Origin: Actinomycetes bacterium
GTDB taxonomy: Bacteria > Actinomycetota > Acidimicrobiia > Acidimicrobiales > RAAP-2
Assembly: GCA_021807965.1 (NCBI GenBank)
Contig: JAKBCI010000015.1
Coordinates: 1-14,183, forward strand
Length of the DNA: 14,183 nt
Direction: 5' to 3'
Below are positions 1 through 7,517 of the stretch, piece by piece. A program made the position numbers and the translations under genes. The notes beneath the pieces are model-generated. The model ran no database searches and was not told the DNA's origin. It was given only the letters and a program-made list of their open reading frames with translations. Position 1 is the stretch's first letter; every line of letters begins with the position of its first letter.

Positions 1-1
1 C

Positions 2-784
2 GACTTCGTCGCGTGCGCGGGTGCCACGGTGAACCAGATCGACGCGCAGGTCGCCGCGGCCGGGCCCTCGCTTCGCCGAGCGAACGTCGTGACGTTGACC
101 GCGGGCGGCAACGACCTCTCCTTTTCAGACTTGCTCGTCTCCTGTCTCGGCGGTGTGGCGACGACGACCGCGGCGACAGTGCAGTACTTCTCGTACGCGA
201 GCGGGCCAACGGCCTGCGCGTCGGCGGTGGCGACGGCGGCCTCGCTGCTCGGTGCGTCGGTGAGCGTCACGGGGGCACTGCGGGTCTCACCGGCGGTGGC
301 GAACGCCCGCGTCGCCGCGGCGTCGCCACTCGAACATCGCCTCACCGGACTGTTGCGCGCGACGCTCGCGGCGAGCCCGTTGGGCAACGACGGACGGGGT
401 GCTCGAGTCCTCGTCGTGAACTACCCCATGCTCCTGTCTGGCGCAGGCGCGCCGACGTGCCTCGTGGGCGCCTCGCCGATCTCGGTCGGCACGACGACCG
501 GGTTCTACCCAGCTTTTACGGGACCCGCCGCTCGCCAGCTCATTGCCATTAACCACTTGCTTCGGGTGGAGACTTCGACAGCGGTCGCTCGATTCACGAT
601 GTCCCCGTTTCGCCTGCGCGTCGTTTCGGCACCGGGCTTTCAGCCGCTTAACTGCGCGACGGGCTCGTCGAGTGACCTGAATGGACTGTCGGCCGCGTCA
701 CTGCAATCTGGGGGCTCCTTTCATCCGACGGCCCTCGGTCAGCGGGTCCTCGCCAGTGCGGTTCGCACCGCATTGACACCGTGA
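2..784 (+). CDS. SGNH/GDSL-type secreted esterase or lipase, C-terminal part (5' end outside window)
   Basis: The frame is open from the window edge, so the true start lies upstream. A GTG at 29 is internal, because residues before it (Asp-Phe-Val-Ala-Cys-Ala-Gly-Ala-Thr) already match the 'ACAGAT' segment of actinobacterial SGNH hydrolases. In the visible 260 residues, VTLTAGGNDLSF carries the Gly-Gly-Asn-Asp block (about residues 35-38, oxyanion Asn). The C-terminal SFHPTALGQ supplies the catalytic His (about residue 241). The GDS nucleophile block must lie upstream of the window. The catalytic Asp usually found three residues before the His is not evident here. Some Streptomyces SGNH lipases also use a backbone carbonyl instead. 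Five Cys are visible, fitting the disulfide-rich secreted members of the family. The enzyme probably hydrolyses esters or lipids outside the cell; the substrate cannot be told. It is followed by 263 bp without a gene and converges with ppsA. Confidence 0.85.
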   Translation, partial: DFVACAGATVNQIDAQVAAAGPSLRRANVVTLTAGGNDLSFSDLLVSCLGGVATTTAATVQYFSYASGPTACASAVATAASLLGASVSVTGALRVSPAVANARVAAASPLEHRLTGLLRATLAASPLGNDGRGARVLVVNYPMLLSGAGAPTCLVGASPISVGTTTGFYPAFTGPAARQLIAINHLLRVETSTAVARFTMSPFRLRVVSAPGFQPLNCATGSSSDLNGLSAASLQSGGSFHPTALGQRVLASAVRTALTP

Positions 785-1047
785 TGTCGACGATGCACGA
801 GTGAGGCTCGGCTGCGACCGACGCCGGAGGCGCCAGGTTCCGGACCTGAGCACACGCCGTCGTTCGCGTCTAGCAACGTGACCACCGCTCTCCAACGATT
901 CGCCGATCACTTCACGGCGACGGCACGATCGGTGGCCGTCCACCGCGTTGGCGTGCGCGGCGGCGAGTCCCGCGGGTCCGTCGTGTACCGGCGCGGTCGC
1001 TGGAGATGGGCGAGCACCGCGCAACTACTCACGCGCAACGCCGCGAG
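785..1047. other. Intergenic region between convergent SGNH hydrolase and ppsA genes
   Basis: I see no supportable gene on either strand in these 263 bp. Short open frames here have no convincing ribosome-binding site, and their arginine-rich translations are typical of out-of-frame high-GC DNA. The only structure noted is the inverted repeat at 991-1022, listed separately, and a weak 5-bp repeat at 834-848. The heptamer GCGCAAC occurs twice near 1020-1040 without forming a hairpin. Confidence 0.5.
991..1022 (-). terminator. Possible terminator hairpin downstream of ppsA
   Basis: The arms GCGCGGT (991-997) and ACCGCGC (1016-1022) are perfect inverted repeats with an 18-nt loop. They lie about 25 nt past the ppsA stop on the minus strand. 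There is no T-tract, so this would be a tail-less, actinobacterial-type terminator if real. The 7-bp arms could also arise by chance in DNA this GC-rich. Confidence 0.3.
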
Positions 1048-3321
1048 TCAGCGCGGACGAGTCGGGGCGCGGCGAGGGTCGACCGACTCGAGAAGTAGTC
1101 GCCACTCGGCGCGCGCCACCGAGCGGCGCGCGGCCGTGACGGCGTCGGGATTGACCGAGATCGACGTGATACCGGCGCGAACCAGGTGTTCGGCGAACGC
1201 CGGGTGGTTGGACGGCGCTTGGCCACAGAGTGACGAGGTGATCCCGGCGTCGTGGCACGCTCGCACAATTCGGTCGATCGCGTCGAGCACGGCCGCGTCG
1301 GCTTCGTCGAAGAGGTCGGCACAGACCCGCGAGTCACGGTCAACGCCGAGCATGAGCTGGGTCAGGTCGTTGCTCCCGATCGAGACTCCGGCGATGCCCA
1401 TCGATGCGTACTCGGGAATTCGGTAGACGACTGAGGGCACCTCGGCCATGACCCAGATCGGCGCCGCGTCGGGCAGGGGGCTCGCGTGCACGAGGTCCAG
1501 GCACGCCTCGAGCTCCCAGGCCGTGCGAACAAAAGGAATCATCAGCACGACGTTGGGCGTTTCCTCGTAGACGCGCGCCAGTGCGTCGAGCTCGAGCTGG
1601 AATACCTCGGGTTCCTTCACGTAGCGGAAACACCCTCGGTACCCGATCATGGGATTCTCCTCGACCGGCTCGACGTCGCGGCCGCCTTCGAGATTGGCGA
1701 ACTCGTTCGAGCGAAAATCGATGCTGCGGTACACGACGGGACGCTCACCGAAGGCGCGGGTGATACGCAGGATCGACGCCGCCATCGCGTCGACCACGGC
1801 GCGCTGCTCGCCGCGCGCAATCATCAGCCTGGGGTGGACACCGTGCAGCGCGTCGGTGACCATGAACTCAGCGCGCACGAGTCCCACGCCGTCGACGTCG
1901 AGCGCGGCGACTTCGTCGGCGTGCTCGGGGAAGGCCAGATTGACGTAGAGCTTGGTGGCCAGCGGGATCGTTGTCGTCGCGAGATCGACCGGAGTCGCGG
2001 CCGTCGCCACGACGGTGCTCGGCGCGGGTGCGGCCCCTTCGGTGACCACGCCCTTGGTGCCGTCGACGGTGACGACCTCGCCGTCGCGCAAGACACTGGT
2101 CGCGACGCGGGCACCGACCACGCAGGGTACGCCGAGCTCACGCGAGACGATCGCCGCGTGGCACGTGACGCCTCCGCCATCGGTCACCAGAGCGCTGGCC
2201 CGGCGCATGAGCGGCACCCAGTCGGGACTGGTCATCGCGGCGACGAGCACCTCGCCGTCGCGAAAGCGGTCTCCTTGCTCGGGCCCCCCGAGAACGCGCA
2301 CCGCGCCGCTAGCGCGACCGGCCGACGCGGCGAGACCCTGCACCAGCACTCGTCCTGCGACGCCGCTCGGCGACGTCGCGAGGAGCGTGGTGATCGGGCG
2401 TGACTGCACGAGATAGCGATGCCCGCCGGCGATCGCCCACTCAATGTCCTGTGGCGAGCCGTAGTGGGCCTCCACTGCGAGGCCCAAACGGGCGAGTTCG
2501 ACGGCCTCGTCGTCGCTGAGGACCCGCTCGGTCGCGGCGCTTCGGTCGAGGTCGACGCGCTGGTCGTGGCCGTCCGGACCGCGAACGATCTTGAAGGTCT
2601 TGGCGCCGATGCGCGCGTGTTCGAGCGTCGGTCCCTGCTTCGCGAGGACGTACGTGTCGGGCTCGACCTCGCCGCTCACGACGACCTCGCCCTGGCCGAA
2701 GGCGGCTTCGATCACGATCCGCCCAACGTCGCCGGTCGACGGGTCGGCGGTGAACATCACGCCCGAGCGTTCCGACGGCACCATCGCCATCACGACGACG
2801 CCCATCGCCGGCACGTCGGTGGCGCGTCGGCTGGCGCGGTAGGCGATGACGCGCGCCCCGTAGAGCGAGGCCCAGCACCCGATCACCGCGCGGGTCACGT
2901 CGGCGGCACCCGACACGTTGGTGAACGTGACGTTCATGCCGGCGAAGGAGGTGTCGCTCGCGTCTTCGCCCGTGCCCGACGAGCGCACGGCGACGACCTC
3001 GTCGCCGAGCTGGGCGTAGGCGTCGACGATGGCGCGTTCGAGGTCGTCGGGCAGCGTCACGCCACTTATGAGGGCTTGGGTTTCGTGCGCCGCTCGATCG
3101 AGGTCGGCGGCGCGCGTCGAATCGAGCTCGGCGAGCAGCGTCGCCAACTGATCGGCGATGCCAGCTTGCTCGATCGCGTACCGGTACGCGTCTGCGGTGA
3201 CGACGAAGCCGGGCGGAACGGGCAGTTTCGCGGCAACCAGCTCGCCGAGGTTGGCGCCCTTGCCGCCGACCAGCGCGGCATCCGAGACGCGAATCGTGTC
3301 GAACCAGCGGACGAGTTCCAT
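1048..3321 (-). CDS. ppsA: Phosphoenolpyruvate synthase (pyruvate, water dikinase)
   Basis: Converts pyruvate, ATP and water to PEP, AMP and phosphate, feeding gluconeogenesis in the cytoplasm. The 757-residue length is within the family norm. The order is an N-terminal ATP-grasp-like pyruvate/phosphate dikinase domain ([10 protein letters not shown] near the start, then VRSSGTGED and the SGVMFTADP region), a mobile phosphohistidine domain ([18 protein letters not shown], catalytic His about residue 388), and a C-terminal PEP/pyruvate TIM barrel. The barrel shows [30 protein letters not shown], and [16 protein letters not shown] with its catalytic Cys. I chose ATG at 3321 because AGGTGAGG lies 6 nt upstream. 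A GTG at 3333 is in frame but is itself part of that Shine-Dalgarno sequence. The gene follows the prenyltransferase gene by 133 bp, with a hairpin between, so it probably has its own promoter. A possible DosR-like box lies about 55 nt upstream of the start. Confidence 0.95.
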   Translation of the reverse strand: MELVRWFDTIRVSDAALVGGKGANLGELVAAKLPVPPGFVVTADAYRYAIEQAGIADQLATLLAELDSTRAADLDRAAHETQALISGVTLPDDLERAIVDAYAQLGDEVVAVRSSGTGEDASDTSFAGMNVTFTNVSGAADVTRAVIGCWASLYGARVIAYRASRRATDVPAMGVVVMAMVPSERSGVMFTADPSTGDVGRIVIEAAFGQGEVVVSGEVEPDTYVLAKQGPTLEHARIGAKTFKIVRGPDGHDQRVDLDRSAATERVLSDDEAVELARLGLAVEAHYGSPQDIEWAIAGGHRYLVQSRPITTLLATSPSGVAGRVLVQGLAASAGRASGAVRVLGGPEQGDRFRDGEVLVAAMTSPDWVPLMRRASALVTDGGGVTCHAAIVSRELGVPCVVGARVATSVLRDGEVVTVDGTKGVVTEGAAPAPSTVVATAATPVDLATTTIPLATKLYVNLAFPEHADEVAALDVDGVGLVRAEFMVTDALHGVHPRLMIARGEQRAVVDAMAASILRITRAFGERPVVYRSIDFRSNEFANLEGGRDVEPVEENPMIGYRGCFRYVKEPEVFQLELDALARVYEETPNVVLMIPFVRTAWELEACLDLVHASPLPDAAPIWVMAEVPSVVYRIPEYASMGIAGVSIGSNDLTQLMLGVDRDSRVCADLFDEADAAVLDAIDRIVRACHDAGITSSLCGQAPSNHPAFAEHLVRAGITSISVNPDAVTAARRSVARAEWRLLLESVDPRRAPTRPR

Positions 3322-3327
3322 GACGAA

Positions 3328-3335
3328 CCTCACCT
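3328..3335 (-). promoter_or_regulatory. Ribosome-binding site that sets the ppsA start at ATG 3321
   Basis: Minus-strand AGGTGAGG, separated by 6 nt (TTCGTC) from ATG at 3321-3319. It contains the alternative GTG start (3333-3331), which has no comparable site at proper spacing, so the ATG is preferred. Confidence 0.6.
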
Positions 3336-3377
3336 TGCCCCGCGTCCAGTTTTCACCGGGTTGTCCAACGACCCCTA

Positions 3378-3391
3378 GGGGCGAAAGTCAC
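3378..3391 (-). promoter_or_regulatory. Possible DosR/OsdR-like dormancy box upstream of ppsA
   Basis: The minus strand reads GTGACTTTCGCCCC. By my alignment this matches 11 of 14 positions of the core of the mycobacterial DosR consensus (GGGACTWWAGTCCC). It is centred about 63 nt before the ppsA start codon and overlaps a perfect 10-bp palindrome CCCCTAGGGG (3372-3381). The functional link is inference: a pyruvate phosphate dikinase gene lies in the hypoxia-linked gene cluster of Streptomyces coelicolor. No DosR gene is in this window, and the match is imperfect. Confidence 0.22.
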
Positions 3392-3419
3392 GGTCCGTAC
3401 CTGTCGCGCACGGACCGTG
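3389..3419 (-). terminator. Terminator-like hairpin between the prenyltransferase gene and ppsA
   Basis: The perfect 10-bp arms CACGGTCCGT (3389-3398) and ACGGACCGTG (3410-3419) flank an 11-nt loop, 35 nt past the prenyltransferase stop. On the minus strand the stem is followed by ACTTTCG, a minimal T-rich tail. It probably ends or weakens readthrough into ppsA. It could also be an operator, since it adjoins the box at 3378-3391. Confidence 0.5.
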
Positions 3420-3454
3420 CGAGTATCGTTCGATCCGCGTGTCGCGCCGACGAA

Positions 3455-4231
3455 CTAGGCGCCGAAGCGGCGTTCTCGACGCGTAAAGTCGCGCAGCGCG
3501 CGCAGCAGGTCAACCTTGCGAAAGGCCGGCCAGTAGGGGTCGACGAAGGCGAACTCGGCGAAGGCCGACTGCCAGAGCAAGAAGCCCGACAGTCTCGATT
3601 CGCCGCTCGTGCGGATGACGAGGTCAATGTCGGGCAGGTCGGCGGCGTAGAGGTTCTTCGCGATACCTTCGGCGTCGATGCGTTCGGCAATCTCGTCGGC
3701 GGGTACGCCACGGTCGGCGAGATCGGCGACGAGGGACCTCGCCGCATCGACGATCTCTTGTCGACCGCCGTAGCAGAGCGCGACGTTGACGATCATCGCC
3801 GGGTCGGGAATCGTTGACGCTCGGTCCACGGCGACCTTGGCCGACAGCGCCAGTGACGGTGGAAGCAGGTCGAGGCTCCCGCTCACCGCGAGGGAGAACC
3901 CGAGGCGTCGAGCCTGGTTGGGCAGGCGCTCGAAGAGGTGGTTGAGGACGTCGAAGTACGGCTCGAGCTCCTCAGCCGGGCGCCGCAGGTTCTCGGTCGA
4001 CAGGACCCAGACCGTGACTGCTTTGATGTTCAGCTCCGCGCACCAGGTCAGGAGCTCTTCGAACTTCTCCATGCCGGCTTGGTAGCTGGCCCGGTACTCG
4101 CCTCCCTCTTCGCGCGCGAAGCGGCGGTGTCCGTCCATGATGACCCCGATATGGCGCGGCAGCGCCGAACCCGGCAGGGTTGCGGCTAGTCGACGCTCGT
4201 AGTAGCGATACAGCGACCGCGACAGGGTCAC
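3455..4231 (-). CDS. uppS: Isoprenyl transferase (cis-prenyl diphosphate synthase, Rv1086-like)
   Basis: A cytoplasmic or membrane-associated enzyme that condenses isopentenyl diphosphate onto an allylic diphosphate in cis, toward the polyprenyl phosphate carrier for cell-wall synthesis. The 258-residue product opens with YRYYERRL and LPRHIGVIMDG, as in short-chain mycobacterial Rv1086 (Z-FPP synthase, about 260 residues) rather than classical UppS. Visible motifs are catalytic Asp33 in MDGHRRFAR, STENL (78-82), YGGRQEIVDA (154-163), and the diphosphate-binding IRTSGESRLSGFLLWQSAF (206-224) followed by WPAF. The usual Asn after Asp-Gly is His35 and the usual Trp is Phe38, which is unusual. 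I chose GTG at 4231 because a GGGGG tract lies 7 nt upstream and homologs start there. Longer in-frame extensions to 4312 would run through the likely promoter. It is divergent from the LacI gene. Product chain length cannot be decided from sequence. Confidence 0.88.
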   Translation of the reverse strand: MTLSRSLYRYYERRLAATLPGSALPRHIGVIMDGHRRFAREEGGEYRASYQAGMEKFEELLTWCAELNIKAVTVWVLSTENLRRPAEELEPYFDVLNHLFERLPNQARRLGFSLAVSGSLDLLPPSLALSAKVAVDRASTIPDPAMIVNVALCYGGRQEIVDAARSLVADLADRGVPADEIAERIDAEGIAKNLYAADLPDIDLVIRTSGESRLSGFLLWQSAFAEFAFVDPYWPAFRKVDLLRALRDFTRRERRFGA

Positions 4232-4263
4232 GCCTCTTCCCCCTGATACCGAATGCTGTGTCG

Positions 4264-4269
4264 ATAGTA
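4264..4269 (-). promoter_or_regulatory. Candidate -10 element for the prenyltransferase gene
   Basis: The minus strand reads TACTAT, a good TANNNT match 32 nt before the GTG start, which would give a leader of about 25 nt. No convincing -35 hexamer lies at standard spacing, so support is limited. Confidence 0.3.
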
Positions 4270-4397
4270 CCGCCGCGAACGGACAGGTCGCCGGACGCTT
4301 CGCTCGGCGCAACCACGAGAACCAGGACGACGCGACGGGAGTTGACTACCGGTGGGATCGGCATCACGGCCGCACGCACAAAAGTTTGGAATGTGAC

Positions 4398-4426
4398 TTG
4401 ACACGACGGTGCGGTATCACTATTTT
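4398..4426 (+). promoter_or_regulatory. Sigma70-type promoter of the lacI-transporter operon
   Basis: A perfect -35 TTGACA (4398-4403), an exactly 17-bp spacer, and -10 TATTTT (4421-4426). Transcription should start near 4433, inside the first operator, so bound repressor would block the promoter directly. This near-consensus element stands out in very GC-rich surroundings. Confidence 0.75.
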
Positions 4427-4439
4427 GTAACCGGTTACA
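4426..4439. promoter_or_regulatory. LacI-type operator O1
   Basis: TGTAACCGGTTACA is a perfect 14-bp palindrome with the central CG typical of LacI/CcpA-family operators. It overlaps the last base of the -10 element and covers the predicted transcription start. It is very probably bound by the regulator encoded at 4490. Confidence 0.8.
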
Positions 4440-4443
4440 TGTA

Positions 4444-4457
4444 TGTAACCGGTTACA
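4444..4457. promoter_or_regulatory. LacI-type operator O2, identical to O1
   Basis: A second copy of TGTAACCGGTTACA with its centre 18 bp from that of O1 and a 4-bp TGTA gap. It lies just after the transcription start. The two copies together form a larger palindrome (4424-4459). I did not see a third full copy elsewhere in the window. Confidence 0.8.
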
Positions 4458-4489
4458 AAGTCAGATGGGCGCGGTGCGAAGGGGGAGCG

Positions 4490-5581
4490 GTGGTCGATTC
4501 GCCACCAACGATCTACGACGTCGCGGCTCGCGCTGGCGTCTCGACCGCCACGGTCAGTCGTGCGCTCAACTCACGGTCGTCGGTTCGCCCCTCGACGCGC
4601 GCCAAGGTGTTGGCCGCGATGGAACAGCTCGAGTACGTGCCCAACTCCATCGCCCGCGGACTGTCCAGTGGCAAGCACTGGATCCTCGGCCTCGTCTTTA
4701 TGCGCACGGGGTCAGACGGCAGCGTCCTCGGCGTCGAAGAAGCGAGCCTGCTCTATACCGACATCGTCATCCGCGGCGCGGAGACGCGCGCCGCACAACA
4801 CGGCTATTCCCTGCTCTTGAGCAGTGCCGACGATCTGCATCCGTCGAACATGGCGTCGCTCATGAACCTCACCGGCACCGTCGACGGCCTGATCCTGCTT
4901 GACCGCATCCTCGGCGACGACGAAGTGACGTACCTCGCCAAGCGCATCCCCGTCGTGCTGCTCGCGGGGCGCAGCGAGTCCGCGGCGGTCACGGTCCGCG
5001 TCGACAACGAACGGGCCATGCGCAGCCTCGCCGAGCACCTCTCGGGCGTCCACGGCGTCACTCGATTCGGCTTGGTGAAAGGCTCCGACGACAGTCCCGA
5101 CAGCGTGGCGCGCACCCGAGCGTTTCGTGAGACGGTGGCGCAGCTGGGTGGCACGCTCGACGACATCGATCTGCTCGACTCGGACTGGACGTCGGCCGGC
5201 GGCGAGTCCGCCATGCAGCGAAGGATGGCCCGCCGTGAGCCGCTGCCGCAGGTCTTCGCCTGCGCGAACGACCAAACCGCCGTCGGCGTGATCTACGCGC
5301 TGAACGCGGGCGGGCTGGACGTCCCCGGCGATGTGCTCGTCACCGGCTTCGACGACATCACGCTCACCCGATACTTCAATCCCTCGCTCACGACCATCCG
5401 ACAGTCCGGCGGCATGCTCGGCGCCGTGGCCGTCGACTCGCTGATCGCGATGCTCGATCATCCCGACGTGACGCCGCCGTCGGTGGTACTGCCCACCGAA
5501 CTCGTCCTGCGGGCCAGCTGCGGCTGCGTCGAAGAGGCCGACCCCGCCTCGGCCACCAGAGCGACGGTCGAGGCGTCATGA
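4490..5581 (+). CDS. LacI-family transcriptional repressor of the glycoside operon
   Basis: The product is 363 residues. The N-terminal LacI helix-turn-helix (TIYDVAARAGVSTATVSRAL, residues 7-26) is followed by the hinge helix (NSIARGLSS, 52-60) and a periplasmic-binding-protein-like sugar-sensing domain (VDGLILLD, VFACANDQTAVGV, VLVTGFDDI, NPSLTTIRQ). The C-terminal Cys-Gly-Cys (344-346) resembles the CGC seen near the end of many sugar-responsive LacI proteins. The start is GTG at 4490, preceded by AAGGGGG 4 nt upstream. A longer frame opens at 4409, but that lies upstream of the predicted transcription start and inside the promoter, so it is rejected. It is the first gene after the double operator and overlaps the next gene by ATGA, so repressor and transporter are co-expressed and autoregulated. 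The effector is likely a beta-glucoside or its breakdown product (inference from neighbours). Confidence 0.93.
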   Translation: MVDSPPTIYDVAARAGVSTATVSRALNSRSSVRPSTRAKVLAAMEQLEYVPNSIARGLSSGKHWILGLVFMRTGSDGSVLGVEEASLLYTDIVIRGAETRAAQHGYSLLLSSADDLHPSNMASLMNLTGTVDGLILLDRILGDDEVTYLAKRIPVVLLAGRSESAAVTVRVDNERAMRSLAEHLSGVHGVTRFGLVKGSDDSPDSVARTRAFRETVAQLGGTLDDIDLLDSDWTSAGGESAMQRRMARREPLPQVFACANDQTAVGVIYALNAGGLDVPGDVLVTGFDDITLTRYFNPSLTTIRQSGGMLGAVAVDSLIAMLDHPDVTPPSVVLPTELVLRASCGCVEEADPASATRATVEAS

Positions 5582-6558
5582 GGATGATCCTTCGTCGCCT
5601 CGCGCTCTACGCGCTGACGGCGTGGGTGGCCGTGACGGTCAACTTCATCTTGCCGCGCCTGATGCCCGGTAATCCGGTCCAGACCCTGATCGGCAAGCTA
5701 ACCGGTCAGGTGACACCCAACGAGATCCGCGCTATACGTCTGTCCTTCGGCATGGGATTTCACGAGGGTCTCCTTGCGCAATACGGCACGTACCTCAGCC
5801 AGTTGTTTCACGGCAACCTCGGCGTCTCGATCACGCTCGGTGCGCCCGTGAGCTCGATCCTTCGCCAGTCGGTGCCGTGGACCGTCGGCCTGATCGGCGT
5901 CTCGACGGTCGCCAGTTTCTTGATCGGGACCTTCTCGGGCGCCATTCTCGGTTGGACTCGTGGTTCGCGGTTCGACTCCCTTATTCCGACCGCCACGTTC
6001 TTCCAGGCGATTCCGTACTTCTTCTTGGGCACGGTGATGCTGCTCATCTTTGGCAGTGACCTGCACTGGTTCCCGGTGCTTGGCGCCTACAGCCAGAACG
6101 TCACGCCCGGCTGGAACTGGGCCTTCGCGGCGAGCGTCGTCCGGTACGGCGAGTTGCCGGTCATCTCGATCGTCCTTAGCTCGGTCGCGGGCTGGATGCT
6201 CGGGATGCGCAACATGATGATCACCATGATCGGCGAGGACTTCGTGCTGATGGCGGTCGCCAAGGGACTACCGCGCCGCCGGGTGATCTGGCACGCCGCA
6301 CGCAGCGCGGTCCTGCCGAGCATCGCGAACCTGTCGCTCGCGATTGGCCTGGTCGTCTCGGGCGCGCTCTTGGTCGAGCTCGTCTTCAACTACCCCGGTG
6401 TCGGCGATCTGCTGCTGCAGGCCGTGCTCAACGAGGACTACCCGTTGATCCAGGGCATCTTCCTCGTGATCACGCTCACCGTCCTCGCCGCCAACCTCGT
6501 CGCCGACCTCGTCTACCTGGGTCTTGATCCGCGCACGCGAAGTGAGGCCGCGGTATGA
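5578..6558 (+). CDS. ABC transporter permease, DppB/OppB family (probable glycoside importer)
   Basis: The first membrane subunit of an Opp/Dpp-type importer, 326 residues. It has the N-terminal membrane segment of the family (YALTAWVAVTVNFILPRLMPGNP), a periplasmic loop, then five hydrophobic segments. The EAA-type cytoplasmic loop lies at about 219-247 (EDFVLMAVAKGLPRRRVIW), followed by the DppB hallmark FNYPGVGDLLLQAVLNEDYP (270-289). It starts with ATG at 5578, whose ATGA overlaps the lacI stop, with GAGG upstream. It should pair with the permease at 6555 and the two ATPases to form the translocator. The family mostly carries peptides, but the LacI regulator and GH1 enzyme point to an oligosaccharide or glycoside here. 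Confidence 0.93.
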   Translation: MRMILRRLALYALTAWVAVTVNFILPRLMPGNPVQTLIGKLTGQVTPNEIRAIRLSFGMGFHEGLLAQYGTYLSQLFHGNLGVSITLGAPVSSILRQSVPWTVGLIGVSTVASFLIGTFSGAILGWTRGSRFDSLIPTATFFQAIPYFFLGTVMLLIFGSDLHWFPVLGAYSQNVTPGWNWAFAASVVRYGELPVISIVLSSVAGWMLGMRNMMITMIGEDFVLMAVAKGLPRRRVIWHAARSAVLPSIANLSLAIGLVVSGALLVELVFNYPGVGDLLLQAVLNEDYPLIQGIFLVITLTVLAANLVADLVYLGLDPRTRSEAAV

Positions 6559-7517
6559 AGTCGCTTCGACTGCCGCGTTCGCCCAAAGTCGTGCTCGGAC
6601 TGGGCATCGTCGCCTTTTTCGTCATCTTGACGGTGGTCGGCCCGTGGCTCGCTCCCTACAACCCCAGTTCGACGGCCTTTGCGGCCCTGCTCGGTCCGTC
6701 GGCGCACCACTGGCTCGGCACCACGAGCCTCGGCCAGGACATCTTTTCGCAGCTCCTCGTCGGCGCTCGCGCCACGATGGTCGTCGCGCTCGTGGCCGGC
6801 CTCGTGGCCACCGTACTGTCGATGGTCATCGGCGTAGCGGCGGGCTACTTCGGCGGCGTGCCCGACGACGGGCTCTCGCTGCTCTCGAACGTCTTTTTGG
6901 CCATTCCCGGGCTACCGCTGCTGATTGTGATCGACAGCTACCTGCCGGTGAACAGCCGATCCAACGAGTTCGTGATCGGGCTCATCATCAGTCTCACCGG
7001 ATGGGCGTGGGGTGCGCGCGTGCTGCGCGCCCAGACGATGTCCCTGCGCAATCGCGACTTCGTCGAGGCCGCGCGCATCATCGGTGAGTCGCGTTCGCGC
7101 ATCATGTTTACCGAGATCGCACCGAACCTGCTGCCGGTGCTCGCCTCGTCGCTCTTGTTCACCGTGCTGTACTCGATTGGTGCCTACGTCACGCTCGCGT
7201 ACATCGGACTGACGAGTACCGCGGTGTGGAACTGGGGCACGATGCTCTACTGGGCCCAGGCGAACAATGCGCCGCTGTCCAACGAGTGGTACTGGTTCGT
7301 GCCACCCGGCATCTGCATTGCGCTCGTGGGAACCGGCCTCGCGCTCTTGAACTTCGGCATCGACGAGTTCATCAATCCCCGGCTGCGCGCCGGCGGGCTG
7401 AGTGCTCGCCAGCGGCGATTACTGGGTCTGCCGCGGCGCACGCGACTCGGGCTCACGCCGGTCCTGCGCCCGGCGAAGGCTCGCGGCGTCACCAAGCGAA
7501 ACGTTGTGTCGTCGTGA
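6555..7517 (+). CDS. ABC transporter permease, DppC/OppC family (probable glycoside importer)
   Basis: The second membrane subunit, 320 residues. The N-terminal hydrophobic segment (about 13-33) precedes the DppC motif HHWLGTTSLGQDIFSQLLVGAR (51-72). The EAA loop NRDFVEAARIIGESRSRI (166-183) contacts an ATPase. The end has the typical LLNFGIDEFINPRLR (264-278). A basic tail of about 40 residues follows (LSARQRRLLGLPRRTRLGL), longer than in textbook DppC and presumably cytoplasmic. It is joined to both neighbours by 4-nt overlaps (ATGA at 6555, GTGA at 7514), suggesting translational coupling. Confidence 0.93.
   Translation: MKSLRLPRSPKVVLGLGIVAFFVILTVVGPWLAPYNPSSTAFAALLGPSAHHWLGTTSLGQDIFSQLLVGARATMVVALVAGLVATVLSMVIGVAAGYFGGVPDDGLSLLSNVFLAIPGLPLLIVIDSYLPVNSRSNEFVIGLIISLTGWAWGARVLRAQTMSLRNRDFVEAARIIGESRSRIMFTEIAPNLLPVLASSLLFTVLYSIGAYVTLAYIGLTSTAVWNWGTMLYWAQANNAPLSNEWYWFVPPGICIALVGTGLALLNFGIDEFINPRLRAGGLSARQRRLLGLPRRTRLGLTPVLRPAKARGVTKRNVVSS

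Noticed and set aside
834..848. CAGGT-TCCGG-ACCTG as a terminator of the SGNH gene
   Set aside because: Only a 5-bp stem with no T-tract; not above chance in this GC-rich region.
1020..1041. Two GCGCAAC copies near the ppsA end as a repeat element
   Set aside because: Only two short direct copies, not forming a hairpin; insufficient to call an element or attachment site.
878..1426. Plus-strand frame starting in the SGNH/ppsA gap
   Set aside because: Mostly antisense to ppsA, with no ribosome-binding site and low-complexity Ser/Arg/Ala translation.
1486..3378. Long plus-strand open frames across ppsA (1486-2403 and 2419-3378)
   Set aside because: His/Arg/Asp-rich shadows of the complete ppsA gene on the minus strand.
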